Of a DNA stretch of 64,000 nucleotides, positions 1 to 11,140 are shown one piece after another. The DNA is from Myripristis murdjan (taxonomy: Eukaryota; Chordata; Actinopteri; Holocentriformes; Holocentridae): contig NC_043990.1 in the NCBI RefSeq assembly GCF_902150065.1, positions 1,453,759 to 1,517,758 on the forward strand, written 5' to 3'. Every line of letters starts with the position of its first letter. Position 1 is the first letter of the stretch. The notes below the pieces were generated by a model. That model saw nothing but the letters and a program-made list of their open reading frames with translations. It was not told the DNA's origin and did no database searches. The position numbers and the translations under genes were made by a program.

Positions 1-2580
1 TCTTTTCTACTTGCTTCTATTGACTTTCCATCGAGCCGCAGCAGCGCGAGCGATGCAGATCAGGACCTTCAGCTTCTTTTCGTTGTGTCGGGTGTTTTAA
101 AGCTGCCGCCAGCGATCCAAAACCAAACAAACGCCTGAAACTCCCTCCTGAAAGGCAGGAGACACTTGGACATTGACATGAGATGGTGTCCCCGCGGAGC
201 TTCTCGTTACGTTGCTTTGATTCACCATTTGGCTTCCCCAGTTGAGTTACATTGAATAATCATGAATAAGGTGCGAGGTGGCTTCAGCTGATTCTCATGC
301 AGCAGCTTGCGGTGGCTCTTCATCCTCTTGGGTTTTTGGACACAGAGCCATTCGATTCCCTAATTCCCATTTTACATCAGTTAATTCACTCTATCTCGTT
401 GCCCTGATCAGCGTCTCATCTTGCTGTGATACTCCCTCTCTGAACATGTTAAATAGTCTGCAGGTTCCACCGTTTTGCTTCCGTAAAATGTTTTCAAAGA
501 AAGAGGGATCTGGAAAAAGCTCCAGATTTGAGCCTTTTCGGGCACTACATTCATTCATATTGAGCTGAATTGTTTTTTTCCTGCTTTTGACATGTTTCTG
601 AAATTTACTTTATCATGTCATCTAAGAATGGGACAAACTGATTTATGTTTTGCTCTAGGAGTCACCCTTTGGCTTCCCTAAATTCACAATACACACAGCT
701 GAGGCGAAGAGCTGACAGGATGTTTCTCCGAAGCTAAGGGACGAGGATTTTATTATTTTGTTTTTTTACACACAGCAGTTCTCATTTTTCCTGCTGTATC
801 ATGTATTTAATTCTCTTTTGCATTTCAGTTGATGAAGCCGACTTGAGTTTAGGAAAACAAAGCCTTATTTCCAGATCAGCAGCCTTGTGTTTGTGAAATG
901 TGAAAGTGCAGAACCATGAAAGTACTGGAAAATACAGGCTGCGTCCACAGAGAGATGTTTTGTTGTTGTTGTTGTTGTTGTTGTTTTTGAAAACACAACT
1001 TTTGGAAACCGCTCTGCCGGGTGGAGTTTGTCCAGACACCACTTTGACCCTGCAGCTTTTTTTCAACAACTCGTCTTCATTTGTGACTTTAAGGAGGAGC
1101 TCAAACCCCCCAGCCTCGATTAGATCGCTTCACCTCCGTTTCCCATCAGTTTGGGACGTCGTGAAGACGTTTCGTATCCAAACTCTCAGCCCTCCGGCAC
1201 ATGCACATACTTTACATAAAGTTGTGTTTTCAAAAAAATCCTCATCAGTGTGGACACGGCCATAAAATCACTGGGACGGCATGACTGTGTGTTAGGGACA
1301 CTGTACGGGGGAGAAATAAAACTCAAATATATGAGGTCAAAAAAAATTGATTATGAAAAATTACGAGAAAAAAACATGGATTTTTTTCGTGAGTTTTTTT
1401 TCTTATAGATTTACCACTTTAATCTCAGAGAATATCTCTTCTGAAATTCTCGTTCTCTTAGCATTACCTTTTTTTTTCCTGCCCACTCTGGCCCTGATCC
1501 GCCGTCGTACAGCACAGTGCCTGTTTTACTCTGAAATCATATTTCACTCTGCCGGAGTGCTGTCATTTCCCACGGTGCCAGAACTCCATGAACTCATCGT
1601 TTCTTTCAGATTATGACAGATTATGGCAGTGACTCCTGCCGGGTTTCCTCAGCCGGGTAGAAACCAGTTTTCCACTGCAGGGGCCAACAGGGCCGACTGC
1701 TGACTTCATTTATATCATTTTACATTTTAATCTCCACCTCTTCCTGCTCTGTAGTCGATGCGGTTAATCTGATGCAGATTATAGTGAACATTAAATCAGC
1801 AGAATAAGTGACGCCGTGCCTCGTTTTACCAGCACAGATTACCGGTCAGATGGATTTTGGCTTCAGTTTTGGTCTTTAAAGCTTCGTCACGTCGGTTTGT
1901 TTCCTGCGGTGGAAAAGTCAGCTGATTAATTTCCTCCAATCAGCTTCTCAGCCTTTCAAAATTTGAATTGCAGCCTCCTCTCCCTCTCTTCCTCTTCCTC
2001 CTCCTCTTCCTCCCTTCCTTGAATCAGTGATAGGCGTCATTTGAGTTGAGTATGATAGTTATTTTTATAAGCTCAGCGAAGCCAACCTTTTTCTATGTAC
2101 ATATAAAGTTGTATTTTTTTAATTGTATCTGAATGCCTCATGGGACGACAACGATGATGATGATGGTCATAATGATGATGATGATGATAATGATGGCTGC
2201 CTGTATTGGTAATCTTAAATATAAACACTTGTTTTGTTTTGTTTTTCGGATAAAAGCTCCTGTGTCTCGTGTTTTATTGGCTCTCATGTTATTGCTGCTT
2301 TCTGAGATCTTCACTTTATTTTACTTTTTTTTTTAAACATCAAAATCACTGAAGAACAAGGAGAAGAGAAGGACAAGCAGCACCGACAGCCGAGCAAACA
2401 GAAAAAGATGAAACCAACCAGAAAATTGCCCGAAAACAGTATGAGTATGATGAGCACATTTATAAGAAATTACCAAACACTTACCAGGAAATAACCGTAG
2501 GTTGAATTAATAAAAAATAAATTAATTAATAAATGAGAACACCAGTATAATTGTGGGAAAAAAATGGTAAAGTACTACAG
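1..2580. other. Intergenic, no gene recognised
   Basis: I see no supportable exon here. The stretch holds a (TTG)n run at about 958-987, a copy of a dispersed AT-rich repeat (about 1340-1520), a pyrimidine-rich tract (about 1975-2020) and a (GAT)n run near 2150-2195. The open frames are short and built on low-complexity sequence. The T-rich part near 2060-2130 could be the end of a 3' UTR of a gene outside the window, but nothing confirms that. Confidence 0.5.
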
Positions 2581-2583
2581 TTT

Positions 2584-2614
<31 letters not shown>

Positions 2615-2618
2615 GGGG
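2581..2618 (+). repeat. Homopolymer pair T13 then G25
   Basis: Thirteen T are followed directly by 25 G, then AT-rich sequence. A G run this long is rare in vertebrate DNA, can fold into G-quadruplexes, and its length is hard to sequence exactly. Confidence 0.9.
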
Positions 2619-2854
2619 TATATTGTTATTAATACATGATGAATATATATTGAATTATTATGAACAAATGAATATTATGAATATATATCTCACTTGAACT
2701 ACATGAAAACTACCAAAAAAGTTAATTTTGTTGAGACAGTGAAGTGAAACCTGCATGCACTTCACTGACCAGCCAGCAGAGGGAGACACCACACAGAACC
2801 ATCCACTGGGGAACCTGCAGAGAAACACCTGAAGTTCCCCTGTGGGAGAGAGGA

Positions 2855-2975
2855 ACTGCAGTAGACTGCAGTAGAAGTAGAAGTACTATTCCTCTGCTGG
2901 TATCTGACTGCAGTAGAAGTAGAAGTAGTGTTCCTCTGCTGGTATCTGACTGCAGTAGAAGTAGTCCAGTAAAAA
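2855..2975 (+). repeat. Tandem repeat, unit about 42 bp, about 2.6 copies
   Basis: The unit begins GACTGCAGTAGAAGTAGAAG and ends in CCTCTGCTGGTATCT. Two near-identical copies are followed by a partial third. It is simple tandem duplication with no coding meaning seen. Confidence 0.75.
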
Positions 2976-3409
2976 TCTACTGCAGTAAAAGTAAAAAGTG
3001 TCAGATTTTTCTTGCAAATTTGTGACTATAATCTCAGAAATTTCACTTTAATCCTTTTTTCCTGAAATATGAACATCAATATTTTTATCTCCCTATTGTG
3101 ACCCTAATACATGGCTGTAATAATAATGTTCTTGCAGGCAGTCCTTCCTGCTCAAGACAGCAGGGCAATTAGTTTCACATTTAAAAAACAAACAAAAAAA
3201 AACAGAAAAGCAGGTTGTCATGGCAGCGACATCCAAACAGCCCACCTCAGATCAAGGAAAAGATGTAAAACGGCAACTTCACAGTAAAAGATTTAAAAAT
3301 ATTTTACTTAAAATAAAATTTAAAAATATTTTTTCTAGAGTAGATGACATTTTGCATAAAAGAAGCAGTTTTACCAAACCACCATATTCTTATTGTTTTT
3401 ATATAAACT

Positions 3410-4280
3410 ACGTGGACAGAGGTCCTGCAGGAGCTTCTCTGAGCTCCCATTCTAAATCCAGAGTGTTCTGTGTGGGCCACTCAAGTTCTTCCATCACAAA
3501 CTGAGCCGGCCACGCCTTTATGGAGCTGCTCTGTGCACTGGGGCTCAGTCATGCTGGGACAGGAAAGGGCCTTCCTTCCCCAAACTGGTCCCACAGAGCT
3601 GGAAGCAGAGAATTGTCCAAAATGTGTCGGTGAGCTGAAGCGTTCAGATTTCCCTTCAGTGGAGCTGAGGGGCCGAGGCCGAGCCCAGAAACACCAGCCC
3701 ACAGCGTGACCCCTCCTCCAGCAAACTGCACAGTCGGCACAATGCGCTCAGGCAGGGAATGTTCTCCCGGAGGCGGGGAACGTTCTCCTGGCATTCCCCA
3801 AACCCAGACTCGTCCATCAGACCGCCACATGGAGGAGCCTGATTGGTCGCTCAGTTTCTGTGCTGATGTTGATGCCAGAGGAGGTTTGGAGCTCTGCAGG
3901 TACTGAGGCGGCAGAGCGTCGGACTCTTTTACGCTCTATGAGCCTCGGTGCTCGGCGACCCCGCTCTGTGACTTTACGTGGTGCCGCCCCCTGGTGGCCG
4001 AGTCGCTGTGGTTCCTAAATGCTTCCACTTTGCAATAATCCCACTTCCAGCTGATGGTGGAATATCTAGGAGGGAAGAAAGTTGAGCAGCTGACTTGTTG
4101 CAGCGGTGGCTTCCTGTTCCATCACTATTACAGCAGCACGCTGGAACTTAGTGAGCTCTTTAGAACCAGACGCTCTGTCACTGATGTTGGGAAAGGCAGA
4201 CTGCATGGCTAGCTGTTGGAGGTTATACACCTGTGGCAATGGGACTGAAGGAAACACCTGAAACAGTCATTAACAGGTGT
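3410..4280 (-). mobile_element. Decayed Tc1-like DNA transposon
   Basis: Read on the minus strand, the stretch 3549-3830 gives Tc1-type transposase text: VWVWGMPGE, then GGGVTLWAGVSGLGLGPSAP, KGNLNASAHRHILDNSLLP and a QFGEG end. This is the block before the second catalytic Asp of the DD34E transposase. The sequence up to about 4280 matches the usual upstream part of the same family (helix-turn-helix side). No terminal inverted repeat is left at either end, and frames shift, so it is an old inactive copy. A better preserved relative lies at 26856-28681. Confidence 0.8.
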
Positions 4281-4590
4281 GGCCTGATACTTCTGTCCAT
4301 GCAGTGCATCTTGGTACATCTGTAATGTATTTGTGTATTGTACTGCATGGTTTTGTCGTACTTTGTAGCTCACTAACGGGAAATAATGAACGAAAGTGAG
4401 ATCACTGATGTGGAAACTGAAATGTTGATTAATGGGCATTATCCCTGGTAAATCAATAACTAAATAAATGAAAGCATATACATAAAGCTGACAAGAAGGG
4501 ACTTTCATTTTTTGTGGACTCTGAGCTCCAGATGATAAAACCTGATCATCTGATTGGACAGCAGGGCGCTGCCTCTACATGACTGGAGCC

Positions 4591-4598
4591 TTTATAAG
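4591..4598 (+). promoter_or_regulatory. TATA box of defensin gene A
   Basis: TTTATAAG lies about 95 bp before the start codon. The same TATA box, preceded by the block CTCTACATGACTGGAGCC, stands before genes B, C and E, so this core promoter is a shared feature of the family. Confidence 0.75.
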
Positions 4599-4691
4599 AA
4601 TCAGAAGAATCAGAAGAATCAGAACAACATTGATCCAGAGCTGCTGACTGTTTGTCCGAGTCCATTTCAACAAAAAGAAAAAGAAACAGCC

Positions 4692-5681
4692 ATGAAGGTC
4701 CGAGTCTCACTGATGCTGGTCTTGGCTGCTCTGCTGCTCAGCTCCACTGCGACATCAGGTGACCACAACATCTTTTATTTCTGTTTGTTCCAGCGAACAG
4801 GGCCGTCCCCAGATATCTGAGGGCAAACCCTCCTCGGGGGGCCCCCTAACACTTTTGCTAATCCTCTGGTCATGTTTTGTATTTTTTTTAAAAACCTTTT
4901 TCCCTCTTTAATTTTATTTGTCATTTTTGACTTTTTTGTGCAATTTCTGGTAAATGTCATTGTTTTTCCTTTTTTGCAAGTTTTTGACTTTTGCAAATTT
5001 TCTAATCATTTTTAGGTTAATTATTTTTGGTAAATGTCCTGTTGTGTCTTAGTCATGTCCACAGCTATGCTGCTCAGTGTGAGTGGAGTATCAGGTGACA
5101 ACACCATTTTTAAAAAATCTCTGTACATTTAAACTGACATCGTATAAATTTAACCATCAATTCATATTAGATTCAATCTCATGAGAAATTACAGTAACAA
5201 CTGATTAAAGTGAGAAATAATAAAGGAATATACATAATTCGGACTATTTAAAATGATTAAATAACTTTTCTGTCTACCATGTTCCTTGCAGAACTGGGTG
5301 GAGTGGATGGCAAACCGGGAATTAGAAATCTGTGTTGGCCTTTAGGAAGATGTGTCCCTCGACACCAGTGCGCGTACGGTTGCTGTTATGTTTTCATACA
5401 TTCTCACTTGTAAGGAAATGTCCATGTAATAAATTAAATTGTACTGACGAGCAAACGTTTCCTGGCAGGTGGGTCATGCCCGGTCAATGTTCCAACGGAA
5501 ACGTGTAAGTTCAGTAAAGAAGTGACACCTCATTATTTCCATTTCTCTCAATTATTTCAATAATAGGAATCAGCTCGTCTTGTTGGACTTTGAAATGTTT
5601 TATCGGCTGTCGAGCTGAAACTGAATTTTGATGCCCTTTATTTTGTCCGCCAGGTGCTGTCGTGCTCCGAGGCAGCAGTGA
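4692..5681 (+). CDS. Beta-defensin-like peptide gene A (four exons, eight Cys)
   Basis: Predicted secreted antimicrobial peptide of 82 residues. Coding exons: 4692-4758 (signal peptide, starts MKVRVSLMLVLAALLL), 5292-5409 (first three core Cys), 5469-5504 (fourth) and 5654-5681 (final CC, ending CCRAPRQQ). Exon joins are phase 1, 2, 2 with GT donors and AG acceptors, the same as in genes B and C. The Cys pattern is C-x5-C-x5-C-x3-CC-x14-C-x5-CC: the beta-defensin six plus an extra CC pair in the loop between core Cys 3 and 4, where relatives have none. Exon 2 is also longer than in relatives (118 versus 64-82 bases). An AATAAA follows at 5867. Intron 1 starts with a transposon-like scrap also present in intron 1 of B and E. 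An alternative donor at 5389 could remove the extra pair but would break the shared exon 3 frame. Family placement is from Cys pattern and gene structure. Confidence 0.82.
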
Positions 5682-5866
5682 TGCTTAGTCAAACCCAAAC
5701 CCTAACCCTGCACAAACCTCCAAGCAGACAAGCACGGACCCTGAAACATCCCAGAGAACATTATCACACTGTTACACCTACACTTTACCATCTGCAAACC
5801 CGGAGTTTATGCTTAATCTGAGAGATTAGCTCTCATGATGAGATGTGAAGTGTGCAGCTGTGCAAA

Positions 5867-5872
5867 AATAAA
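5867..5872 (+). terminator. Poly(A) signal of defensin gene A
   Basis: AATAAA lies 186 bases after the stop codon. The surrounding 3' UTR (about 5690-5900) is clearly homologous to the minus-strand 3' UTR of gene B at about 24360-24490, which has the same signal. Confidence 0.75.
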
Positions 5873-6124
5873 AGAAAGTGACTCTTCATCAAAAGTCTCC
5901 TTTGCATGTTTCCACCTACAAATCAGACACGAGACAGCAGGAGTAAAGACAAAAAAACAGACGGTGTGTATTTGTAACATACAGTGGCCTGTTAGGGCCG
6001 TTGTAGGTAACAAAAAAATTATAGAGCTCACAAATTTATAAGAAAAAAACTCAGAGGATAGTTTTCCTTTTCCTTTTGTTTGGGTCACAGAACCAGATTA
6101 CTTCATTCTCTGAGATTAAAGTGG

Positions 6125-6345
6125 TATATTAATGAGAAAACTGCTGGATGATAACGAGGCCTGTGCTCTGCCATGTGTTTTGCTGGCATCCTTTTACATT
6201 TTATCTCCTCTGTATTGTGAGCGTCTGTCATTAAGAATAAGGCTAATAAACCAAATAGCATGGATAGTCATGGGTGTTTCCTCTGAAGCGCCAGAGAGGA
6301 TCCTGCTAACAAGGTCGGAAATGTTTGCTCTCAGTTTGGCTTTGA
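6125..6345 (+). repeat. Dispersed repeat, second copy at about 9480-9815
   Basis: About 200 bp recur at 9620-9815 with scattered changes and small gaps. Shared landmarks are CATTTTATCTCCTCTGTATT and the GGAAGAATCC/GAGAGGATCC block before GCTAACAAGG. The copy near 9.5 kb has more sequence on its left. Origin not recognised. Confidence 0.7.
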
Positions 6346-6630
6346 AAGAAAACGCTGATGATGTCACTAAATATACAGTAGCAGCTGAAATTCTACTGTT
6401 TTTATGTGTTTCTATTGATGCATACGAGACCTCTGACAGAATCAATCAATCAAATTATTTCTGAAATTGTCTGCCAGAGGTGTTCTAGTCATTATTAGTG
6501 TTGTTGTTGTTGTTGTTGTTGTTGTTGTAAGTATTTACTTTAAAGTAAAAGTACTCTTGTGGTTGCCCATCAGACAGTGCAGGTTAAGTGGGACAGTGTA
6601 GTTTAACTGACCTTTTTCATGTAAATAAGT

Positions 6631-6790
6631 TAATGTATATCTCTTTTACCAGTCATATCATATATGCTGATGACCTGGTGCTTTTTAATGCATATGGGGT
6701 TGGGCTGCAGGGATTGCAAGGTGTGCTCACAGAACAGCAGAGATTACAACAGCAGATTAATGAAAAAAAGGAATGTGATGATATTCAGAA
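6631..6790 (+). mobile_element. LINE reverse transcriptase fragment
   Basis: The translation holds SHIIYADDLVLFNAYG followed by LQQQINEKKE, the catalytic YADD box of a non-LTR reverse transcriptase and the short helix after it. Only about 50 codons remain, with no 3' tail recognised. Confidence 0.7.
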
Positions 6791-7231
6791 GCAGAGAAAA
6801 AAGAAGATTTTTCCTTCATGACCTGCAAGGAAATCAAATTCCTTCGTTTTCTCAGTGATGGTGTGAATGATGACGGAGATATTTATTGACAGTGTTGTAA
6901 ACTGTGTGCTCAGGCTAATGTGCTGCTTCATAGGTTCAGTGTGTGTGTGTTCTGTCAGTGTAAAATGTTCACGACTGACATCTTCCTGCACACCTCTCTC
7001 CAGGGGCGGACTGGGGGGAAAAAGTGGCCCGGGAGTCATTGACAGACCGGCCCACTTCATACGCGATGTGGGGAGCCAGCCAGCCGGCCGGCAACACAAG
7101 TTTCATGTAACCCAATAAAAAAACCTTTTTGATGTTGTTTTGGACCATAATTCATGAAGTAATCAATAACCTGAACACTTGGGTAGCCTACAGTAAAAAA
7201 TTGCAGCAATATAGTGATTTTAGAGCATGTA

Positions 7232-7431
7232 GTGATTTTAATTCAATTCAATTCAATTTTATCTGTATAGCGCCAAATCACAAAACAAGTTATCTCAGGG
7301 CACTTTACAGAAACTCAACATTTCCCCATGAGCAAGCAAATGGTGACAGTGTCAAGGAAAAAACCCTTTTAACAGGAGGAAACCTCGAGCAGAACCAGGC
7401 TCTGGATGGGCCGCCATCTGCCTCAACTGGG

Positions 7432-7440
<9 letters not shown>
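7232..7440 (-). mobile_element. LINE/SINE 3' tail, minus orientation
   Basis: Read on the minus strand it runs from the GGTTCTGC/GAGGTTTCCTCCTG region to TTTGGCGCTATACAGATAAA and ends in (AATTG)n. The same tail family is found at 38113-38815, 46410-46566 and 47849-47982 on plus. Family name not certain. Confidence 0.65.

Positions 7441-7482
<42 letters not shown>
7440..7482 (+). repeat. (GA)n microsatellite
   Basis: About 21 GA units, sitting between two LINE tails that face away from each other. Confidence 0.95.
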
Positions 7483-7486
<4 letters not shown>

Positions 7487-7616
7487 CTATCCACCAAGGC
7501 TGTCTTGTGTATGTTTGTTATTCTGGCTGCAAAACCAATTTCCTCGAGGGGACAATAAATTGAATTGAATTGAATTGAATTGAATTGAATTGAATTGAAT
7601 TGAATTGAATTGAATT
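7483..7616 (+). mobile_element. LINE 3' tail ending in (AATTG)n
   Basis: The end CCTCGAGGGGACAATAAATT followed by about eleven AATTG units is the form of a LINE tail that terminates in a pentanucleotide repeat. Only the 3' end is present. Confidence 0.6.
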
Positions 7617-8026
7617 GTACCATTAGCACAGAGTGATTGACAGTGTTGGGCACGTTACTTTGAAAAAGTAATTAATTATAGTTTCTAGTTACTTCTACTA
7701 AAAAGTAACTGAGTTAGTAACTGACTTACATCATTGTCAAAGTAATTAGTTACCAGGAATAGTACCTATTATGTTACTTTAAAAAAAATGTTCAAAAATG
7801 TTAAATATAGGCCTATAGTACTATTGTGGAACAATAAAATAACAATAATAATAATTTAGCACCTGGGTTACAATACAAATTCACAGTACAGAGATGAAAA
7901 TTACAGAAACCCTAAATGCCACTGTGTGTGTCATCTAGCCAATGACAGGCAGAATAATAAGAATCACTACATTGTCATAGTTAACAACAAAGTGAGGTAA
8001 TAAAGTAATGATGCTCCCTTGTCCAG

Positions 8027-8098
8027 GTGGGAAATTGAACCACTGGTCTCCTGCATGGCAGGCAGAGACACTAACCACTCTGCCATCAGGAATTATGC
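8027..8098 (-). repeat. tRNA-derived SINE head
   Basis: On the minus strand TGGCAGAGTGGTTAG resembles a tRNA A box and GGTTCAATTTCC a B box, about 35 bases apart. It has no clean cloverleaf arms at the ends and sits inside a transposon, so it is a tRNA-derived repeat and not a working tRNA gene. Confidence 0.55.
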
Positions 8099-8227
8099 AC
8101 TGTTCCTGGGGTTTGGGCTCATTCTCCATTCATGTTGAAAAATTATGAAATACTGCAAAGTCCAATTGGTTTGAAAATTGACACAAGGCTTTTTCTCCAC
8201 AAGACGCACATTTTTTGTATAGGATAA

Positions 8228-8260
8228 TAAAATAATAATAATAATAATAATAATAACAAC

Positions 8261-8294
<34 letters not shown>

Positions 8295-8325
8295 GTAATA
8301 ATGATAATAATAATAATAATAAAGA
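8228..8325 (+). repeat. (AAT)n microsatellite
   Basis: About 30 imperfect AAT units inside the hAT-like element. Confidence 0.95.
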
Positions 8326-8869
8326 TTAAAAAAAAAAAAAAGATCCGGAGCTTTTGAAGAAAAATCCGCGGCTTAAGCAACTCCGATTGCTGACAGATTG
8401 ACTGCTCGGTTGAAGCCCGCGTCAGTGACCTAAGTTATAGCCTAGTAACGGCGTATTTTATTGTCAGTAACGGTAACGATGTGTAACGGGGGAAACAGTC
8501 ATGTTTTTGATTACACGTTACTGATAAAAGTAACGCTGTTAGTAATGCCGTTTATTTATAATGCCGTTATTCCCATCAGTGATGATTGACAAGTGACAGT
8601 GACAGCTGCAACAGCCTGAGGAAATGGGTGGGACATACCCTTGTGGACCAAATTTGATTGGCTATCAGCATAGGCAGTGATACGTGAACACAGGTATAGC
8701 CTATCACAACAATAGCTGCCTGACCCAGGACCCAGCCCCCCACCACCAATTCCTAGTGGACAACAACGCTGTTGGCCGTTGCACTAGACTTTTTTCCCTT
8801 TCTTTTTCATTTTCTTTTGCTTCTTTGTCTCGTGGCCCGGCCCATCGGCCCACCGGCCCACCTAACCGT

Positions 8870-9090
8870 AAAGTCGTAGTAAGCAGATGCAGTGTGGTGC
8901 TTATTCCATCTTGTCAGGGGATCGTTGCACGGGGTGGAATATAATCTCAGTCACAAATCTAATCCAAGGCACAGGGTTTGTAGGGTTTATGCAACATGAA
9001 CATGCCTTTATTTTACATGGCATTATGTATTTAAAGTGACCAGCCATTTTACAGGATTGTATTGAAGGAGACTTCCAGACTCCTTCCGGC
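8870..9090 (+). repeat. Dispersed duplicate, partner at 11150-11370
   Basis: About 220 bp recur at 11150-11370 with high similarity, including GTGCTTATTCCATCTTGT and CCAAGGCACAGGGTTTGTAG. It may be a fragment of the block that carries the TRIM genes, because TRIM 3' flank sequence follows directly here. Confidence 0.75.
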
Positions 9091-9094
9091 TCCT

Positions 9095-9400
9095 TCCAGC
9101 ACAACTCACCCCATCACTATTCATCCACAGTTCATGTTTTCACTGGTTGATGCTACGTAAGATGCACATGGATTTATTACATATTTAATGTAAACAGCTT
9201 TCTGAGCCATTCTTTATACGAAAACACAGCATATTGTCTTCTAAATGCTAGAATCATGATATAGTAAAACATTTTTCCATATTGTTATGGTGTAATGTAG
9301 CATTTTGCCTATAGGCCTTCAAATGAGAGCAGTTTCTCCCACAAAAAAATGGACAGCTTGTAATTCAGCTGATTCGTTTGGCAGGAAGCTGCAGAACAAC
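9095..9400 (-). repeat. Relic of a third TRIM 3' flank
   Basis: This stretch matches the sequence just 3' of both TRIM genes (13010-13260 and 18080-18270), with the shared block TTCATGTTTTCACTGGTT and the run to the GGCCTTCAAATGAGAGCAG block. No TRIM coding sequence is next to it. It probably marks a third block copy whose gene has been lost. Confidence 0.65.
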
Positions 9401-9829
9401 AACCACCATGAACTCTGGAAACAGGTTAGAGTTACAAATATCTGTAAAACCTCCTCACCCTCCAGCACTGAGGGCCCCTGTGGTCCAGACTAAATGCTTT
9501 ATTGTAATTTATTCATTTAGAAGTGATGTAGCTGCAGCTGAAAATGTTGATCTTTCTGGAAACGTGGCAGTCAGCTCACATGATGTTTATGATGCCGTCA
9601 TGATGCTGGGTGATAACACCCAGCCATGTGTTTTGCTGCTCTCATAGCCCCTGGCATCCTTTCACATTTTATCTCCTCTGTATTGTGAGTGCCTGTCATT
9701 AAGTACAAAGCTAATAAACTAATTAGCATGGACATTTATGGACCTGTTGTTTTTGTCAGTGTTTTCTCCAAAGTACCGGGAAGAATCCTGCTAACAAGGT
9801 TGGAACTGTTTGCTCTCAGATTCAAGTTC

Positions 9830-10760
9830 AAGGTCAGGTTCAGATTTATTTAGAGCCCAGTATCATTGTTTACAGTCTCACGTGCTCAGCACAAGCCCAT
9901 TTAGGAGGAATCATTTATAGGTCAATCAATGGGTTTTAAAATCTGCCCTGGCATGAATTGGAAGCCAATGAAGGGAGGCCAGGACAGGCGTGATGTGGCT
10001 CCTGGTTCTGGTCTGGGTTCTGGCAGCAGCATTTTGGAGCAGCTGGAGACTCCTGGTTCCAGAGGCAAGCGGACTGGAGCACAGAGCATCACAGTGATCG
10101 AGGCGAGACGTGACAAACGCATCAACAGTTTCTGCATCACCCTTACTTTGAAGGTGTTCTGGTGTTCTTGTTGTGAATAACTAGCGAGAGACTGGAGTCA
10201 GAAATCGCACCAAGGTTTTTAGCTTTCAAGTTCTGAGAGATGAGGCGGCTGTCAAAGTTTAGGGTAATTTCACTAAAAAGATGCTTATACATAAGGTTAC
10301 CAATGACCAGCATTTCAGTCTTGCAAGCGTTAAGCATCGGGAAATTTGAGGGCATCCAAGCTTTAATTTCACAGAGACACACCTCAAGATTAGCCAATGC
10401 AGAGCGGTCATTGTGCTTAATGGGAATGAAAATCTGAGTATGGTCAGCATAACAATGGAAGATAACGTTATATCTGCAGATAATATCACCCAAAGGGAGC
10501 ATGTAGATGGAGAATAGGAGAGGACCAAGGACCGAGCCCTGAGGAACACCACAGTTAAGCTCTCGGCACTCAGACACCATGTTGTTGTTGTGGACACTCT
10601 GCTTTTTCTATGAGAGACAAGATTTAAACCAAGAGAGCGCCAGGCCACCAAAACCAATTAGATCTTCCAGGCACTTTATTAACATGGTGTGAACAACTGT
10701 GTCAAAGGCTGCACTCAGATCAAGTAGGATAAGTATTGAGGAAGCACACGGGCCCATGGT
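9830..10760 (-). mobile_element. L2-like LINE remnant with reverse transcriptase
   Basis: On the minus strand the text reads DLSAAFDTV, then a gap, then [20 protein letters not shown] and CYADHTQIF, which are reverse transcriptase blocks of the L2/Rex type. The catalytic YADD reads YADH, and a stop lies upstream of 10580, so the copy is inactive. The 3' part, to about 9830, is the usual downstream sequence of such elements. Confidence 0.75.
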
Positions 10761-10979
10761 CAGTGTAAGCTAGTTTGAGCACAGAATCACAATGAGGAGA
10801 CGTTGCTGTGACTTGGGCCGATTCAGAAGAAAACAATCTGCTGATTCTGGGCTCAGATCAGCAGGATCTCCTTGTTCCTGTAGAATCTGCTGAGGGGATC
10901 AGCTGCAGGCCTGAGACACGGCCAGCAGGGGGCAGCACAGGTGGAGCCTTTACAAGTAGAAGAGGATAAGAGGTAACGA

Positions 10980-11140
10980 AGGTATTTTTCCAAGTTTTTT
11001 CCTCATAAATTTTTCTGTTAAATTTACAACTTTAATCTTGGAAATTATGAGTTTTTTTTCTGAGAATATTACCCTGTCTCTCTATCCTACCTCCACTGTT
11101 TTCCCTAAAATGGCCCTAATATGCTGTTGTAGTAAATAAA
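10980..11140 (+). repeat. AT-rich dispersed repeat copy
   Basis: It contains the recurring phrase AAATTTACAACTTTAATCTT and the end CCCTAAAATGGCCCTAATA. Related copies lie at about 1340-1520, 3010-3130, 11880-11930, 33735-33890, 40270-40440, 49680-49870 and 50080-50290. Family not identified. Confidence 0.6.

Larger units (their letters stand above)
7641..8581. mobile_element. Non-autonomous hAT-like element with 8-bp target duplication
   Basis: The left end starts CAGTGTTGGGCACGTTAC; the right end, read inward, gives CACTGATGGGAATAACGGC, an imperfect inverted repeat. The flanks are GTGATTGA (7633-7640) and ATGATTGA (8582-8589), an 8-bp duplication with one difference, as expected for hAT. 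No transposase is encoded. Inside lie a tRNA-like stretch and a long (AAT)n run. It interrupts the older hAT-like element at 7002-8866. Confidence 0.8.
7002..8866. mobile_element. Outer hAT-like element, split by a second one
   Basis: It begins CAGGGGCGGACTGGGGG and ends with GGCCCGGCCCATCGGCCCAC, resembling a common fish hAT-type family whose ends read CAGGGGCGGACTGG. The right terminus looks truncated. It contains two opposing LINE tails and a complete second hAT-like element (7641-8581). Confidence 0.55.

Noticed and set aside
278-568. 96-codon open frame on plus
   Set aside because: No domain, no splice context, no conserved neighbour; expected by chance.
900-1265. 121-codon open frame on plus
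   Set aside because: Built on a (TTG)n run that reads as poly-Leu; the rest has no signature.
5694-5712. Interstitial telomere repeat
   Set aside because: Only two CCCTAA units here and two near 54241; chance level.
8027-8098. Functional tRNA gene on minus
   Set aside because: The A and B boxes are degenerate, the stem ends do not pair, and it sits within a transposon.
10259-10657. 132-codon minus frame as a gene
   Set aside because: It is an out-of-frame shadow of the L2-like reverse transcriptase.
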